Source of the DNA: an uncultured Collinsella sp.
Lineage (GTDB): Bacteria > Actinomycetota > Coriobacteriia > Coriobacteriales > Coriobacteriaceae
NCBI GenBank assembly: GCA_902493515.1
Contig: CABUPE010000002.1
Coordinates: forward strand, 60,386-124,385
Direction: 5' to 3'
Length of the DNA: 64,000 bases
Below, in pieces: positions 9,103-16,587 of this stretch; within the stretch, counting starts at the first letter, position 1, and the number at the start of each line of letters is the position of its first letter. The translations under genes and the position numbers were made by a program. The notes under the pieces were generated by a model. It worked only from the letters and a program-made list of their open reading frames with translations. It was not told where the DNA came from and did not search any database.

Positions 9103-9879
9103 ATGCCCCGATGCGCCCGCCCCGTTTCGATCACTGGCTATTACCACGTCTTTGACCGCGGCAACTCCAAACAGATTATTTTTGAAGATGACTCCGACCG
9201 TTATCGTTTCTTATCGGATATCTCGGACAGGTTTGCGCGCCATGAAGTGGCGGTGTTGGCTTGGTGCCTTATGGACAATCACTTCCATTTGATGGTTGAT
9301 GACCCATTTGACAACCTTTCAAAGGCAATGCAGTGCGCGCTGACGGCATATGCCAAGTATTTCAATGGAAAAACGGGGAGAACGGGACATCTGTTTGACA
9401 ATCGCTATTCGCGGGTCGCGGTTGAGTCGGACGCGCAGGCGGTGCAGCTGCTCGACTATATTCATCTCAATCCCGTGAAGGGTGCGCTTGACTCGCTCGA
9501 TGCGTACCGCTGGTCAAGCTATAAGGCGTATCAGCTGGGCTATGATCCCTTTGACATCTGTGATGCGGTCCCTATGCTCGATATTGTCGGTGGCTCTCGT
9601 TGCTATTGCGAGCATCTCGAGGAAGTTGCCGGGCGCATCTGGTCAATGGAGGTTCTTCCACGCCGGCGGATCCCCGATGAGGAGGCCCTTTCCGTTGCGC
9701 GCGAAGTTCTGCCGAGCATAGATCCTGCACTGCTCAAAGCCCTGCCACGCCCCGAACGCGATGCGTGTCTGCTGAGGCTTAGGCGGGCGCATCTCACGGT
9801 CAAGCAAATTGCCCGTATCACCGGCATCGGCGCTACAAGCGTGACCAAGGCAACTGCAGGCTGGAAGGATGCTGCGTGA
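9103..9879 (+). CDS. REP-associated tyrosine transposase (Y1/HUH, TnpA_REP type)
   Basis: This 258-residue protein belongs to the IS200/IS605-related RAYT group of single-strand DNA nucleases. It has the HUH motif as H60-F-H62 in CLMDNHFHLMVD and the candidate catalytic tyrosine Y119 in LLDYIHLNPV, the family's typical string. The N-terminus RPVSITGYYHVFDRGN is also typical. The C-terminal part (about 190-258) ends in a putative helix-turn-helix (LTVKQIARITGIGATSVTKA), seen in longer RAYTs. ATG 9103 is chosen over TTG 9088 because AAAGGAGAG precedes it directly. The gene is single-copy in the window and bounded by REP-like repeats, and appears intact. Confidence 0.9.
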   Translation: MPRCARPVSITGYYHVFDRGNSKQIIFEDDSDRYRFLSDISDRFARHEVAVLAWCLMDNHFHLMVDDPFDNLSKAMQCALTAYAKYFNGKTGRTGHLFDNRYSRVAVESDAQAVQLLDYIHLNPVKGALDSLDAYRWSSYKAYQLGYDPFDICDAVPMLDIVGGSRCYCEHLEEVAGRIWSMEVLPRRRIPDEEALSVAREVLPSIDPALLKALPRPERDACLLRLRRAHLTVKQIARITGIGATSVTKATAGWKDAA

Positions 9880-9920
9880 GGCAGGGGCCGGAGCCAGTCA
9901 GTGCGTCGCATGCGTGCTTC

Positions 9921-9967
9921 ATGTCTGTCCCCAATGCGTGAAAGCACTCATGTAAGTCTGTCCTCAA
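9921..9967 (-). repeat. Right REP-like inverted repeat of the RAYT unit
   Basis: It is the inverse copy of 8928-8974 with four substitutions. It begins 41 nt after the transposase stop. A further ATGAGTGC fragment follows immediately at 9967-9974. Confidence 0.8.
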
Positions 9968-9974
9968 TGAGTGC

Positions 9975-10007
9975 AAAAAGGAACCCTCCGTAGGGGAGGG
10001 CTCCTTT
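9975..10007 (-). terminator. Terminator of rpmB
   Basis: The stem AAAGGAACCCTCC / GGAGGGCTCCTTT has one mismatch. On the minus strand it ends in five T. It lies 69 nt beyond the rpmB stop. Confidence 0.75.
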
Positions 10008-10075
10008 GGTAAGTTCTATGTGAACGCGAGGTCTTTGACCCGGAGAGTCCGAGGTACTTGTTGGTAAGACCTTAT

Positions 10076-10264
10076 TTAGGAGCGCGCAACCTTGCCGGAC
10101 TTGAGGCAGGTGGAGCAAACGTTCATCTTGCGACGGTGACCATCGACGACGACGTAGACGCGCTGGATGTTGGGGCGGAACTTACGGTTGGTGACGCGGT
10201 GAGAGTGGCTGATGGAGCGACCGGCAACGGGGTGCTTACCGCAAACTTCGCAAACTTTGGACAT
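10076..10264 (-). CDS. rpmB: 50S ribosomal protein L28
   Basis: L28 is a small protein of the large ribosomal subunit. The 62-residue product starts MSKVCEVCGKHPVAG and carries two CxxC pairs (CEVC near the N-terminus, CSTC near the C-terminus). This is the zinc-binding (C+) form of L28, rather than the zinc-free form that some actinobacteria use under zinc limitation. The start is fixed by AGGAGGG eight bases upstream; an upstream in-frame start exists but would add a non-homologous 16 residues. The gene is monocistronic, with its own terminator and a good extended -10 element. Confidence 0.95.
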   Translation of the reverse strand: MSKVCEVCGKHPVAGRSISHSHRVTNRKFRPNIQRVYVVVDGHRRKMNVCSTCLKSGKVARS

Positions 10265-10315
10265 AACTGACCCTCCTTGGGCGACAAACGAACATGTCGC
10301 GTTAACAAACAAGCC

Positions 10316-10327
10316 TGAACTATAGCA
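10316..10327 (-). promoter_or_regulatory. Extended -10 promoter element of rpmB
   Basis: On the minus strand the sequence reads TGCTATAGT (-10 TATAGT, complement of 10319-10324), about 55 nt before the rpmB ATG. The same nine bases occur before rpsT. No good -35 is visible. Confidence 0.5.
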
Positions 10328-10339
10328 CAGAAGCAGCTC

Positions 10340-10550
10340 CCTGTGCGTAATCTACACAGAGATATTCCTCTTTTGGCGATAGTGCCCACGCTACGGCCCT
10401 GGACGTAGATCCGATTTGCGTGCAGCAGAGGGGATTATGCCAGCTCGTGCGTGCGTTTTCAAGCTCGTCCCACAAATATATATAGGTTTATTGGGCTTTG
10501 GGCTCCGTTTACGGATTGCTCTGTATTTATGCTCGCAATTAAGCTCGAGG
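10340..10550. other. Intergenic stretch between rpmB and the pyr leader, nothing recognised
   Basis: I see no coding potential, RNA gene or strong hairpin here. It should hold the pyr promoter. A weak candidate is TCGCAA (10533-10538), 17 nt, TACACT (10556-10561). Confidence 0.5.
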
Positions 10551-10579
10551 TTGGCTACACTATCCCTTGACCATTAAAG

Positions 10580-10676
10580 GGGTACGAGATACCCACATGG
10601 AATTACATAGCTGCCAAAGAGCAGCCCTTCCTGTGGGTGTCTGGTCCGCTTTAAGCGGTCGGGCATCTATTTTTTT
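10580..10676 (+). promoter_or_regulatory. Attenuator-like leader of the pyr operon
   Basis: Three mutually exclusive structures can be drawn. (1) GGGTA/TACCC at 10580-10594. (2) A long element whose base is CCCACA(T)GGAA (10592-10602) with TTCCTGTGGG (10628-10637), enclosing the hairpin GCTGC/GCAGC. (3) A 13-bp stem with one bulge running 10636-10667, followed by TATTTTTTT, which is a typical intrinsic terminator. TACCC of (1) overlaps the 5' arm of (2), and the 3' arm of (2) touches (3). The first gene is pyrR, whose product regulates pyr attenuation in many bacteria. I do not see the exact Bacillus PyrR-binding consensus. Confidence 0.7.
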
Positions 10677-10715
10677 GACTGTGTCAGCAGTCAAGACATG
10701 TGAGGAAGGAGATCG

Positions 10716-11300
10716 ATGGGCACGACTTCCCCCAAGGCGGTCATCATGGACGAGACCGCCGTCAATCGAGCGATGACCCGCATCGCGCACGAGATTCTCG
10801 AGCGCAACGAGGGCTGTGAAGACCTCGCTCTGGTCGGCATCGTCACGCGCGGCGACCTTCTGGCAAAGAAGCTCGCCGAGGAGATCAAGGAGATCGAGGG
10901 CGTCGACGTTCCGCTCGGCAGCCTCGACATCAGCTTCTACCGCGATGACTATGCGACCAATTTCGCTCCCGCGATCCACGCCACCAACATTCCCTTTAGC
11001 GTCGACGGCAAGCGCGTCGTGCTGGTGGACGACATCCTGTACACGGGTCGTACCATCCGCGCTGCTCTGGACGCCGTCATGGACCTGGGCCGTCCGAGCC
11101 GTATTGAGCTGGCAGTTCTCGTTGACCGCGGTCACCGCGAGCTCCCCATCTCGCCGGACTTTGTCGGCAAGAACGTTCCCTCGTCGCATGAGGAGAACGT
11201 GCACCTATATATGAAGGAAGTCGACGGCCACACCGCCGTCGAGATTAACGACGTCGCGCCGGGTTCCCACGTGGGCTCCGCGCCGCTGGGAGGTGAGTAG
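10716..11300 (+). CDS. pyrR: Bifunctional pyr operon regulator / uracil phosphoribosyltransferase PyrR
   Basis: PyrR senses UMP/UTP versus PRPP and binds pyr mRNA; it also has uracil phosphoribosyltransferase activity. The 194-residue protein has the type I PRTase fold with the PRPP loop VVLVDDILYTGRT (residues 101-113) and the N-terminal VGIVTRGDLLAKKL. The family-specific C-terminus ENVHLYMKEVDG is present. The start follows a GAAGGAG site. As first gene of the pyr operon and just downstream of a terminator-type leader, it likely acts on its own transcript. The C-terminal 15 or so residues beyond the core vary in this family. Confidence 0.95.
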   Translation: MGTTSPKAVIMDETAVNRAMTRIAHEILERNEGCEDLALVGIVTRGDLLAKKLAEEIKEIEGVDVPLGSLDISFYRDDYATNFAPAIHATNIPFSVDGKRVVLVDDILYTGRTIRAALDAVMDLGRPSRIELAVLVDRGHRELPISPDFVGKNVPSSHEENVHLYMKEVDGHTAVEINDVAPGSHVGSAPLGGE

Positions 11301-11304
11301 TACC

Positions 11305-12249
11305 GTGGCGTTCAACCATAAGCACCTGATCGACATTACCGAGTACTCCGAAGAGGACATCAAGCTCATCCTCGAGACCGCCAAGGCGTTCTCCGAGGTC
11401 AACGAGCGTGCCATCAAGAAGGTCCCCACGCTCAAGGGCAAGACCATCGTCAACATGTTCAACGAGCCCTCGACGCGCACCCGCAGCTCCTTCGAGCTCG
11501 CCGAGAAGCGTCTTTCGGCCGACAGCCTCAACTTTGGCGGCTCCTCGACCTCCACGGTCAAGGGCGAGAGCCTCGTCGACACCGTCGAGACCCTCAACGC
11601 CTATAAGATCGACTGCATCGTCGTGCGTGATAAGCACGCCGGCGCTCCCTACATCGTCACGCAGAACTCGCCCGCGAGCGTCATCTGCGCCGGTGACGGC
11701 AAGCACAACCATCCCACGCAGGCCCTGCTCGACCTGTACACCATCTGGGAGCACAAGGGTGACTTCCACGGTCTGAAGGTCGCTGTCGTCGGCGATATCG
11801 CGCACTCCCGCGTCTGCGGCTCGCTGATCCCCGCCCTTAAGATCATGGGCTGCGAGACCTACGCCGTCGCCCCCGGCACGCTGCTGCCGCCGGCGCCCGA
11901 GGTTCTGGGCTGCGACCACGTGACGAGCGACCTCGATTCCGTCCTGCCCGAGCTGGACGTCGTCTACATGCTGCGCGTGCAGCAGGAGCGCCTCGAGGGT
12001 GCCCCGTTCCCGACCATTCGTGAGTACCACAGGCTCTTCGGCCTGACCAAGGACCGCGAGAAGCTCATGAAGCCCGATGCGATCATCTGCCACCCGGGTC
12101 CCATCAACCGCGGCGTCGAGTTCGATTCCTATATGGCCGACCACCCGCAACGCTCCGTCATCCTGGAGCAGGTCTACGCCGGTATCTGCGTGCGTATGGC
12201 TATCCTGTATCTGCTGCTTGGAGGTGCCGATAATGGCCTTGCTTCTTAA
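11305..12249 (+). CDS. pyrB: Aspartate carbamoyltransferase catalytic subunit
   Basis: PyrB joins carbamoyl phosphate and aspartate, the committed step of pyrimidine synthesis. The 314-residue protein has the carbamoyl-phosphate site STRTR (residues 56-60), the HPTQALLDLYTIWE block and the C-terminal ICHPGPINRGVEF. No pyrI regulatory chain gene is near, so a trimeric, unregulated enzyme is likely. I chose GTG 11305 with GGAGG 11 nt upstream; GTG 11293 would give four more residues but leaves no spacing for an RBS. The start lies 4 nt after the pyrR stop and the 3' end overlaps pyrC by 17 nt. Confidence 0.95.
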   Translation: MAFNHKHLIDITEYSEEDIKLILETAKAFSEVNERAIKKVPTLKGKTIVNMFNEPSTRTRSSFELAEKRLSADSLNFGGSSTSTVKGESLVDTVETLNAYKIDCIVVRDKHAGAPYIVTQNSPASVICAGDGKHNHPTQALLDLYTIWEHKGDFHGLKVAVVGDIAHSRVCGSLIPALKIMGCETYAVAPGTLLPPAPEVLGCDHVTSDLDSVLPELDVVYMLRVQQERLEGAPFPTIREYHRLFGLTKDREKLMKPDAIICHPGPINRGVEFDSYMADHPQRSVILEQVYAGICVRMAILYLLLGGADNGLAS

Positions 12250-13522
12250 GAATGCCCACGTCGTCGACCCGTCCGTCGAGCTTGACGGTGTCGTTGACGT
12301 CCTGATTGACGGCGACAAGATCGCCGAGGTCGGCGAGAATCTCGCCGTCGAGGGAGCCGAGGTCCGCGACCTTTCCGGCAAGTACCTCGTCCCCGGCCTG
12401 GTGGATATGCACGTTCACCTTCGCGAGCCCGGCTACGAGGTCAAAGAGGACATCGAGAGCGGTACCCGCGCAGCTGCCAAGGGCGGCTTTACCGGCGTGT
12501 GCTCCATGCCCAACACCGATCCCGTCACCGATAACGGTACCGTCGTGGAGTTCGTAAAGTCCCGTGCTGCCGAGGTCGGTCACTGCCGCGTCTATCCGTC
12601 GGGCGCCATGACCCGCGGTCTTAAGGGCGAGGCCATGTCCGAGATGGGCGATATGGTCGCCCACGGCGCCGTCGCCTTCACCGACGACGGTCGCGGCGTG
12701 CAGGGCGCGGGCATGCTCCGTCGTTGCATGGACTACGGCAAGATGTTCGGCAAGGTCTTTATGAGCCACTGCCAGGACGAGGACTTGGTCGGCCACGGCC
12801 AGATCAACGAGGGCAAGGTCTCGACCCGTCTGGCCCTCGAGGGCTGGCCGGCTGCCGGCGAGGAGCTCCAGATCGCCCGCGACATCGAGATCGCCAAGCT
12901 GACCGGTGCCAAGCTGCACATCCAGCACATCTCCACCGCCCATGGCCTGGAGATCGTGCGTGCCGGTAAGGCCGCTGGCGTTCAGGTTACCTGCGAGGCC
13001 ACCCCGCATCACATGTTCCTGACCGAGAACGACCTGGACGAGACCTACAACACCTCGCTCAAGGTCAATCCGCCGCTGCGCACCGACGAGGACGCCGAGG
13101 CCATCCGTCAGGGCGTCATCGACGGCACCGTCGACGTTATCGTCACCGATCACGCTCCCCACACCCCGTGGGAGAAGGCCCGCGAGTTCGAGCTTGCGCC
13201 CTTTGGCATGATCGGTCTCGAGACCTCGCTGTCGCTCGTGCTCACCGAGCTGGTCAACACGGGCAAGATGAGCATGGGCCGTATGGTCGAGCTCATGGCC
13301 ATCAAGCCGCGTGAGATCCTGGGCCTCGACCAGGTTCAGGTCAAGGCGGGATCCGTTGCCGACCTGACCGTGTTCGACCCCTCCGCAACCTGGACGGTTG
13401 GCGAGGACGGTTACGAGTCGCGCGCCGAGAACTCCGGTTTTGCCGGCCGCACGCTCACCGGTCGTGCCACCGATGTATTTGTCGGCGGTAAACAGACGCT
13501 TGCCGACGGCTGCATCTGCTAG
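12233..13522 (+). CDS. pyrC: Dihydroorotase, multifunctional-complex type
   Basis: PyrC cyclises carbamoyl aspartate to dihydroorotate. The 429-residue protein is the long type I form, with the zinc-binding HVHLRE (H60, H62) after VPGLVDM and the catalytic DHAPH (around residues 303-307). The start ATG lies inside the pyrB end, with GGAGG (12220-12224) eight bases before it, so translation is coupled. A GC-rich hairpin with a short T-rich tail follows before pyrK and may lower readthrough into the last three genes. Confidence 0.95.
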   Translation: MALLLKNAHVVDPSVELDGVVDVLIDGDKIAEVGENLAVEGAEVRDLSGKYLVPGLVDMHVHLREPGYEVKEDIESGTRAAAKGGFTGVCSMPNTDPVTDNGTVVEFVKSRAAEVGHCRVYPSGAMTRGLKGEAMSEMGDMVAHGAVAFTDDGRGVQGAGMLRRCMDYGKMFGKVFMSHCQDEDLVGHGQINEGKVSTRLALEGWPAAGEELQIARDIEIAKLTGAKLHIQHISTAHGLEIVRAGKAAGVQVTCEATPHHMFLTENDLDETYNTSLKVNPPLRTDEDAEAIRQGVIDGTVDVIVTDHAPHTPWEKAREFELAPFGMIGLETSLSLVLTELVNTGKMSMGRMVELMAIKPREILGLDQVQVKAGSVADLTVFDPSATWTVGEDGYESRAENSGFAGRTLTGRATDVFVGGKQTLADGCIC

Positions 13523-13542
13523 CATAGCCTTATCGCTTTTGT

Positions 13543-13575
13543 GCGCGGCGCCCTTGCGGTGCCGCGCTTTCTATT
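13543..13575 (+). terminator. Possible internal terminator between pyrC and pyrK
   Basis: The stem GCGCGGCGCC / GGTGCCGCGC (one G-T pair) has a 5-nt loop and is followed by TTTCTATT. The T-run is interrupted, so partial termination is more likely than full. Confidence 0.5.
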
Positions 13576-13614
13576 CGTTTGGACCATGCAACCGCATGGG
13601 GGATTGGAGCGTTT

Positions 13615-14406
13615 ATGCCCACACCTTCCACTGCACGCATGCACGACTTCGAGGTCGTCTCGAACCGGGAGATTGCCGACGGCGTCTTCTCGCTCGTCAT
13701 CTCGGCCCCCAAGCTTGCAAGTGCGCTCAAGCCCGGTCAGTTTGTGAACATCGCCGTACCCGGTGATGCGTCCTCGCTGCTTCGCGTGCCCCTGAGCTAC
13801 TACCGCGCCGACGCCGAGGCCGGTACCGTCGAGCTGTGGTACGCCGTCGTGGGCGACGATACCCGTCGTTTGTCTCAGATGGGCCCTGGCTCCACCTCTA
13901 ACCTGCTGGGCCCCGGTGGTCGTGGTTGGATGGTACCCGAGGGCACCAGGAAGGCGCTGCTCGTGGCGGGCGGCATCGGCGTTCCGCCCGTGCTGTGCCT
14001 CGCCGGCATGCTTTCCGAGCAGGGTGTGGCCGTCGACGTGTGCCTGGGCTTTGGCACCGCGTCCAAGGCCGTGGGCATCAATGAGTTCCGCGCTCTGTGC
14101 GACACGGTCAACGTTTGCACTGACGACGGTTCGCTCGGCACGCACGGTTTTTGCACCGATCCTGCCGCCGAGCTGCTCGGCGAGGGCGGCTACGACTATG
14201 TCGCCAGCTGCGGTCCCGCCGTCATGATGAAGAAGGTCGCCGCCGCTGCCGCCGAGGCCGGTGCCTACTGCGAGGTGTCGCTCGAGCGCATGATGAGCTG
14301 TGGCTTTGGCGCCTGCAACACCTGCAATGTCGAGACGGTCGACGGTATGAAGGGTGCTTGCATGTGCGGCCCCGTGTTCGATGCTTCCAAGGTGGTGGTC
14401 TTCTAG
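13615..14406 (+). CDS. pyrK: Dihydroorotate dehydrogenase electron-transfer subunit PyrK
   Basis: PyrK carries FAD and a 2Fe-2S cluster and passes electrons from the PyrD catalytic chain to NAD+. The 263-residue protein has the ferredoxin-reductase fold (RVPLSYYRAD FAD region; LVAGGIGVPPVL nucleotide site). Its C-terminal cysteine cluster is MSCGFGACNTC followed by CMCGP. I use ATG 13615 with TTGGAG just upstream; TTG 13579 would add a tail that does not resemble the family. It overlaps pyrD by one base (TAGTG). Together they form the class 1B enzyme. Confidence 0.93.
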   Translation: MPTPSTARMHDFEVVSNREIADGVFSLVISAPKLASALKPGQFVNIAVPGDASSLLRVPLSYYRADAEAGTVELWYAVVGDDTRRLSQMGPGSTSNLLGPGGRGWMVPEGTRKALLVAGGIGVPPVLCLAGMLSEQGVAVDVCLGFGTASKAVGINEFRALCDTVNVCTDDGSLGTHGFCTDPAAELLGEGGYDYVASCGPAVMMKKVAAAAAEAGAYCEVSLERMMSCGFGACNTCNVETVDGMKGACMCGPVFDASKVVVF

Positions 14407-15329
14407 TGGGTACCGTGAACATGGCCGTCGATTTCGGCGGCGTCAAGATGCAGAACCCCATCAACACCGCAGCCGGTACCTTTGGCTACGGTTGGCAGTT
14501 CCAGAACTTCTTTGATGTTTCCCAGCTGGGCGCCATCACCACCAAGGGTTGCGCTGCCGAGCCCTGGCCCGGCAACCCCGCGCCCCGCATGGCCGAGATC
14601 CCGGGCGGCATGATCAACTCCGTGGGCCTTCAGAACCCTGGCGTGGCTGCCTTTGCCCGTGAGTCTGGTCCGTGGCTCGAGCAGCTCTCCAAGGACGGTT
14701 GCCAGGTCATCTGCCAGGTCGCCGGTCACTCCGTCGAGGAGTTTGTCCGCGCGCTCGAGATGTATGTCGAGCTGTGCCCCTGGGCTGCCGGCTACGAGAT
14801 CAACGTGAGCTGCCCTAATATCGCCGCCGGCGGTGCCGCCATGGGCTCCACGCCCGAGGGCGCCTCTTCCGTTATGGCTGCCTGCCGTAAGGTGACCGAT
14901 AAGCCGCTGTTCGTGAAGATGGCGCCGGTCAACGTCGCCGAGATCGCCAGGGCCCTCGAGGCTGCCGGTGCCGACGGCCTTTCAGTTATCAACTCCATCC
15001 AGGGCATGGCCATCGACGTCCATACCCGCAAGTCCCGCGTGGCCAAGCCCAAGGGCGGCCTTTCGGGCCCGCTGTGCCACCACATCGCCGTGCGCATGGT
15101 CTGGGAGGTTGCCCAGGCCGTCGATATCCCCATCAACGGTGTCGGCGGTGTCATGACCGGCGAGGATGCGGCCGAGTTTATCCTGGCCGGTGCCACCTGC
15201 GTGTCGGTTGGCATGGCCAACTTCGTCGATCCGTGCGCTTCGCTCAAGATCGCGCATGAGCTCGAGGCCTGGGCCGAGTCCCAGGGCGTAAAGGACATCA
15301 ACGAGCTGGTAGGTGCTTTCGAATGCTAG
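14406..15329 (+). CDS. pyrD: Dihydroorotate dehydrogenase class 1B catalytic subunit
   Basis: PyrD oxidises dihydroorotate to orotate with FMN and, paired with PyrK, uses NAD+ as acceptor. The 307-residue barrel has NPINTAAGTFGYG, the substrate loop GMINSVGLQNPG, the catalytic-cysteine block INVSCPNI and the FMN phosphate site GVGGVMTGEDAAEF. The GTG at 14406 overlaps the pyrK stop; ATG 14421 is the next in-frame ATG and could also be used. The 3' end overlaps pyrF by 7 nt. Confidence 0.94.
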   Translation: MGTVNMAVDFGGVKMQNPINTAAGTFGYGWQFQNFFDVSQLGAITTKGCAAEPWPGNPAPRMAEIPGGMINSVGLQNPGVAAFARESGPWLEQLSKDGCQVICQVAGHSVEEFVRALEMYVELCPWAAGYEINVSCPNIAAGGAAMGSTPEGASSVMAACRKVTDKPLFVKMAPVNVAEIARALEAAGADGLSVINSIQGMAIDVHTRKSRVAKPKGGLSGPLCHHIAVRMVWEVAQAVDIPINGVGGVMTGEDAAEFILAGATCVSVGMANFVDPCASLKIAHELEAWAESQGVKDINELVGAFEC

Positions 15330-16039
15330 AGACCGATGCCCGCGACCGCGTAATCGTCGCCCTCGACTGCGATCGTGAGCGTGCGCTCGAGCTCGCCCAC
15401 GAGCTTTCGGGCCATGCCGCCTGGCTTAAGGTTGGTATGACGCTCTATTACGCTGAGGGCCCCGAGATCGTCAAGACCTTTAAGGACCTGGGCTTTAAGG
15501 TCTTCCTTGACCTTAAGTTCCATGATATTCCGCATCAGGTTCGCGGTGCCGCCCGTTCGGCCTCGCTTGCCGGTGCCGACCTGCTCTCGGTTCACGGCTT
15601 GGGTTCGGGCGCCATGCTCGCTGCCTGCCGCGAGGGTGCCGAGGAGGCGCGCGAGGACCGCGCCAAGCTCGTCGCCATCACCGTGCTCACGAGCATGAAT
15701 CAGGATGCCTTGAGCGAGATCGGCGTCGAGTCGCCCGTGGCCGAGGAGGCCGCCCGCCTGGCAAAGCTCGCTCAGGCCAACGGCATCGATGGCATTGTGT
15801 GCTCGCCGATGGAGGCTCACGACATGCGTGAGCTGCTGGGTCCTGATGCCCTGATCGTGACTCCGGGTGTGCGTCCGGTGGGTGCCGCCTTAGGCGACCA
15901 GTCTCGCGTGGCGACGCCTTCCCAGGCTATCGAGCGAGGCGCAAGCCACATTGTGGTGGGCCGTCCCATCACTGGTGCCGACGATCCGGTTGCCGCCTTT
16001 GACGCCATCGTCGCCGAGCTGGTCGAAAACGTCGCGTAA
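15323..16039 (+). CDS. pyrF: Orotidine 5'-phosphate decarboxylase
   Basis: PyrF decarboxylates OMP to UMP, the last step of the pathway. The 238-residue protein has the catalytic DLKFHDIPHQV (the D-K-x-x-D charge relay), the VHGLGSG strand and the phosphate-binding TPGVRPVGAALGDQ. This is the short TIM-barrel family 1 enzyme. The start codon lies inside the pyrD end. pyrE and carAB are not in the window, so the operon covers four of the six enzymatic steps. Confidence 0.95.
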   Translation: MLETDARDRVIVALDCDRERALELAHELSGHAAWLKVGMTLYYAEGPEIVKTFKDLGFKVFLDLKFHDIPHQVRGAARSASLAGADLLSVHGLGSGAMLAACREGAEEAREDRAKLVAITVLTSMNQDALSEIGVESPVAEEAARLAKLAQANGIDGIVCSPMEAHDMRELLGPDALIVTPGVRPVGAALGDQSRVATPSQAIERGASHIVVGRPITGADDPVAAFDAIVAELVENVA

Positions 16040-16084
16040 AAGATTCCCCTAAGTCACCACTTTTGGGTCTCATTAGCACAAAAT

Positions 16085-16147
16085 AGCCCCTGTGCCTGCG
16101 TAAACTTTCCCATCCTTTGTGTGGAATCGCAGGTCAGGGGCTTAACT
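16085..16147 (+). terminator. Probable terminator of the pyr operon
   Basis: AGCCCCTG and CCTGCG pair with CGCAGG and CAGGGGCT across a 27-nt loop. A short TTAAC tail follows on the plus strand. The T-run is weak. Confidence 0.5.
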
Positions 16148-16205
16148 TTGGGCGCAGTATATTGCACTTTTTGCGGGTATCGTCTAACCTATGGAGCCGC
16201 GATTG

Positions 16206-16237
16206 GGCATTTTGTACGTTCTACGTGCTAAAATGCC
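16206..16237 (+). promoter_or_regulatory. mihF promoter with an overlapping inverted repeat
   Basis: An extended -10 (TGCTAAAAT, 16226-16234) lies 45 nt before the mihF ATG. It is overlapped by an inverted repeat GGCATTTT (16206-16213) / AAAATGCC (16230-16237), with TACGTTCTACGT between. The right arm covers the -10, so a bound protein would block the promoter. Confidence 0.5.
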
Positions 16238-16278
16238 AATTATTGAATCAGATATAACCCAACTATTTGGAGGTACGA

Positions 16279-16587
16279 ATGGCACTCCCTCAGCTTACCG
16301 ATGAGCAGCGCAAGCAGGCTCTTGAGAAGGCTGCTGCCGCACGTCACGCCCGCGCTGAGCTTCGCGAGCAGATCAAGAAGGGCGAGAAGTCCCTCGAGTC
16401 CGTGCTCAACTCCGATGACCCCATCGCTTCCCGCATGAAGGTTTCCACCCTCATCGAGTCGCTCCCTGGTTATGGCAAGGCCAAGGCCGCCAAGATCATG
16501 GAGGAGCTCGGTATCTCCGCTACCCGTCGCGTCCAGGGCCTCGGCGTCCGTCAGCGCGAGCAGCTCCTCGAGCAGCTGACCAAATAA
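16279..16587 (+). CDS. mihF: Actinobacterial integration host factor MihF
   Basis: MihF is the actinobacterial nucleoid-associated protein, unrelated to the alpha/beta IHF of proteobacteria. It binds and bends DNA through a helix-two-turn-helix. The 102-residue protein is basic and has the family core, including SRMKVSTLIESLPGYGKAKA and the C-terminal RRVQGLGVRQREQLL. GGAGG sits 6 nt before the ATG; an earlier in-frame ATG at 16267 does not fit. Genes gmk and rpoZ follow directly, the order known from mycobacteria and Streptomyces. Confidence 0.93.
   Translation: MALPQLTDEQRKQALEKAAAARHARAELREQIKKGEKSLESVLNSDDPIASRMKVSTLIESLPGYGKAKAAKIMEELGISATRRVQGLGVRQREQLLEQLTK

Larger units (their letters stand above)
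8928..9967. mobile_element. RAYT element bounded by 47-bp inverted REP-like repeats
   Basis: The unit consists of a left repeat, a leader with a Shine-Dalgarno-masking hairpin, a Y1/HUH transposase gene and a right repeat in inverse orientation. The repeats match at 43 of 47 positions when one is reverse-complemented. Each has an inner palindrome (left copy ATGAGTG-CTTT-CACTCAT) flanked by two GGGACAG motifs, the general layout of REP sequences tied to a RAYT. Whether the whole unit moves, or only REPs are spread by the enzyme, cannot be read from one copy. Confidence 0.75.

Noticed and set aside
10265..10715. tRNA or other known RNA gene in the rpmB-pyrR gap
   Set aside because: No cloverleaf or known RNA pattern was found apart from the pyr leader structures.
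12077..12232. Longer N-terminus for dihydroorotase
   Set aside because: The added residues are a shadow of pyrB; the family start and RBS point to ATG 12233.
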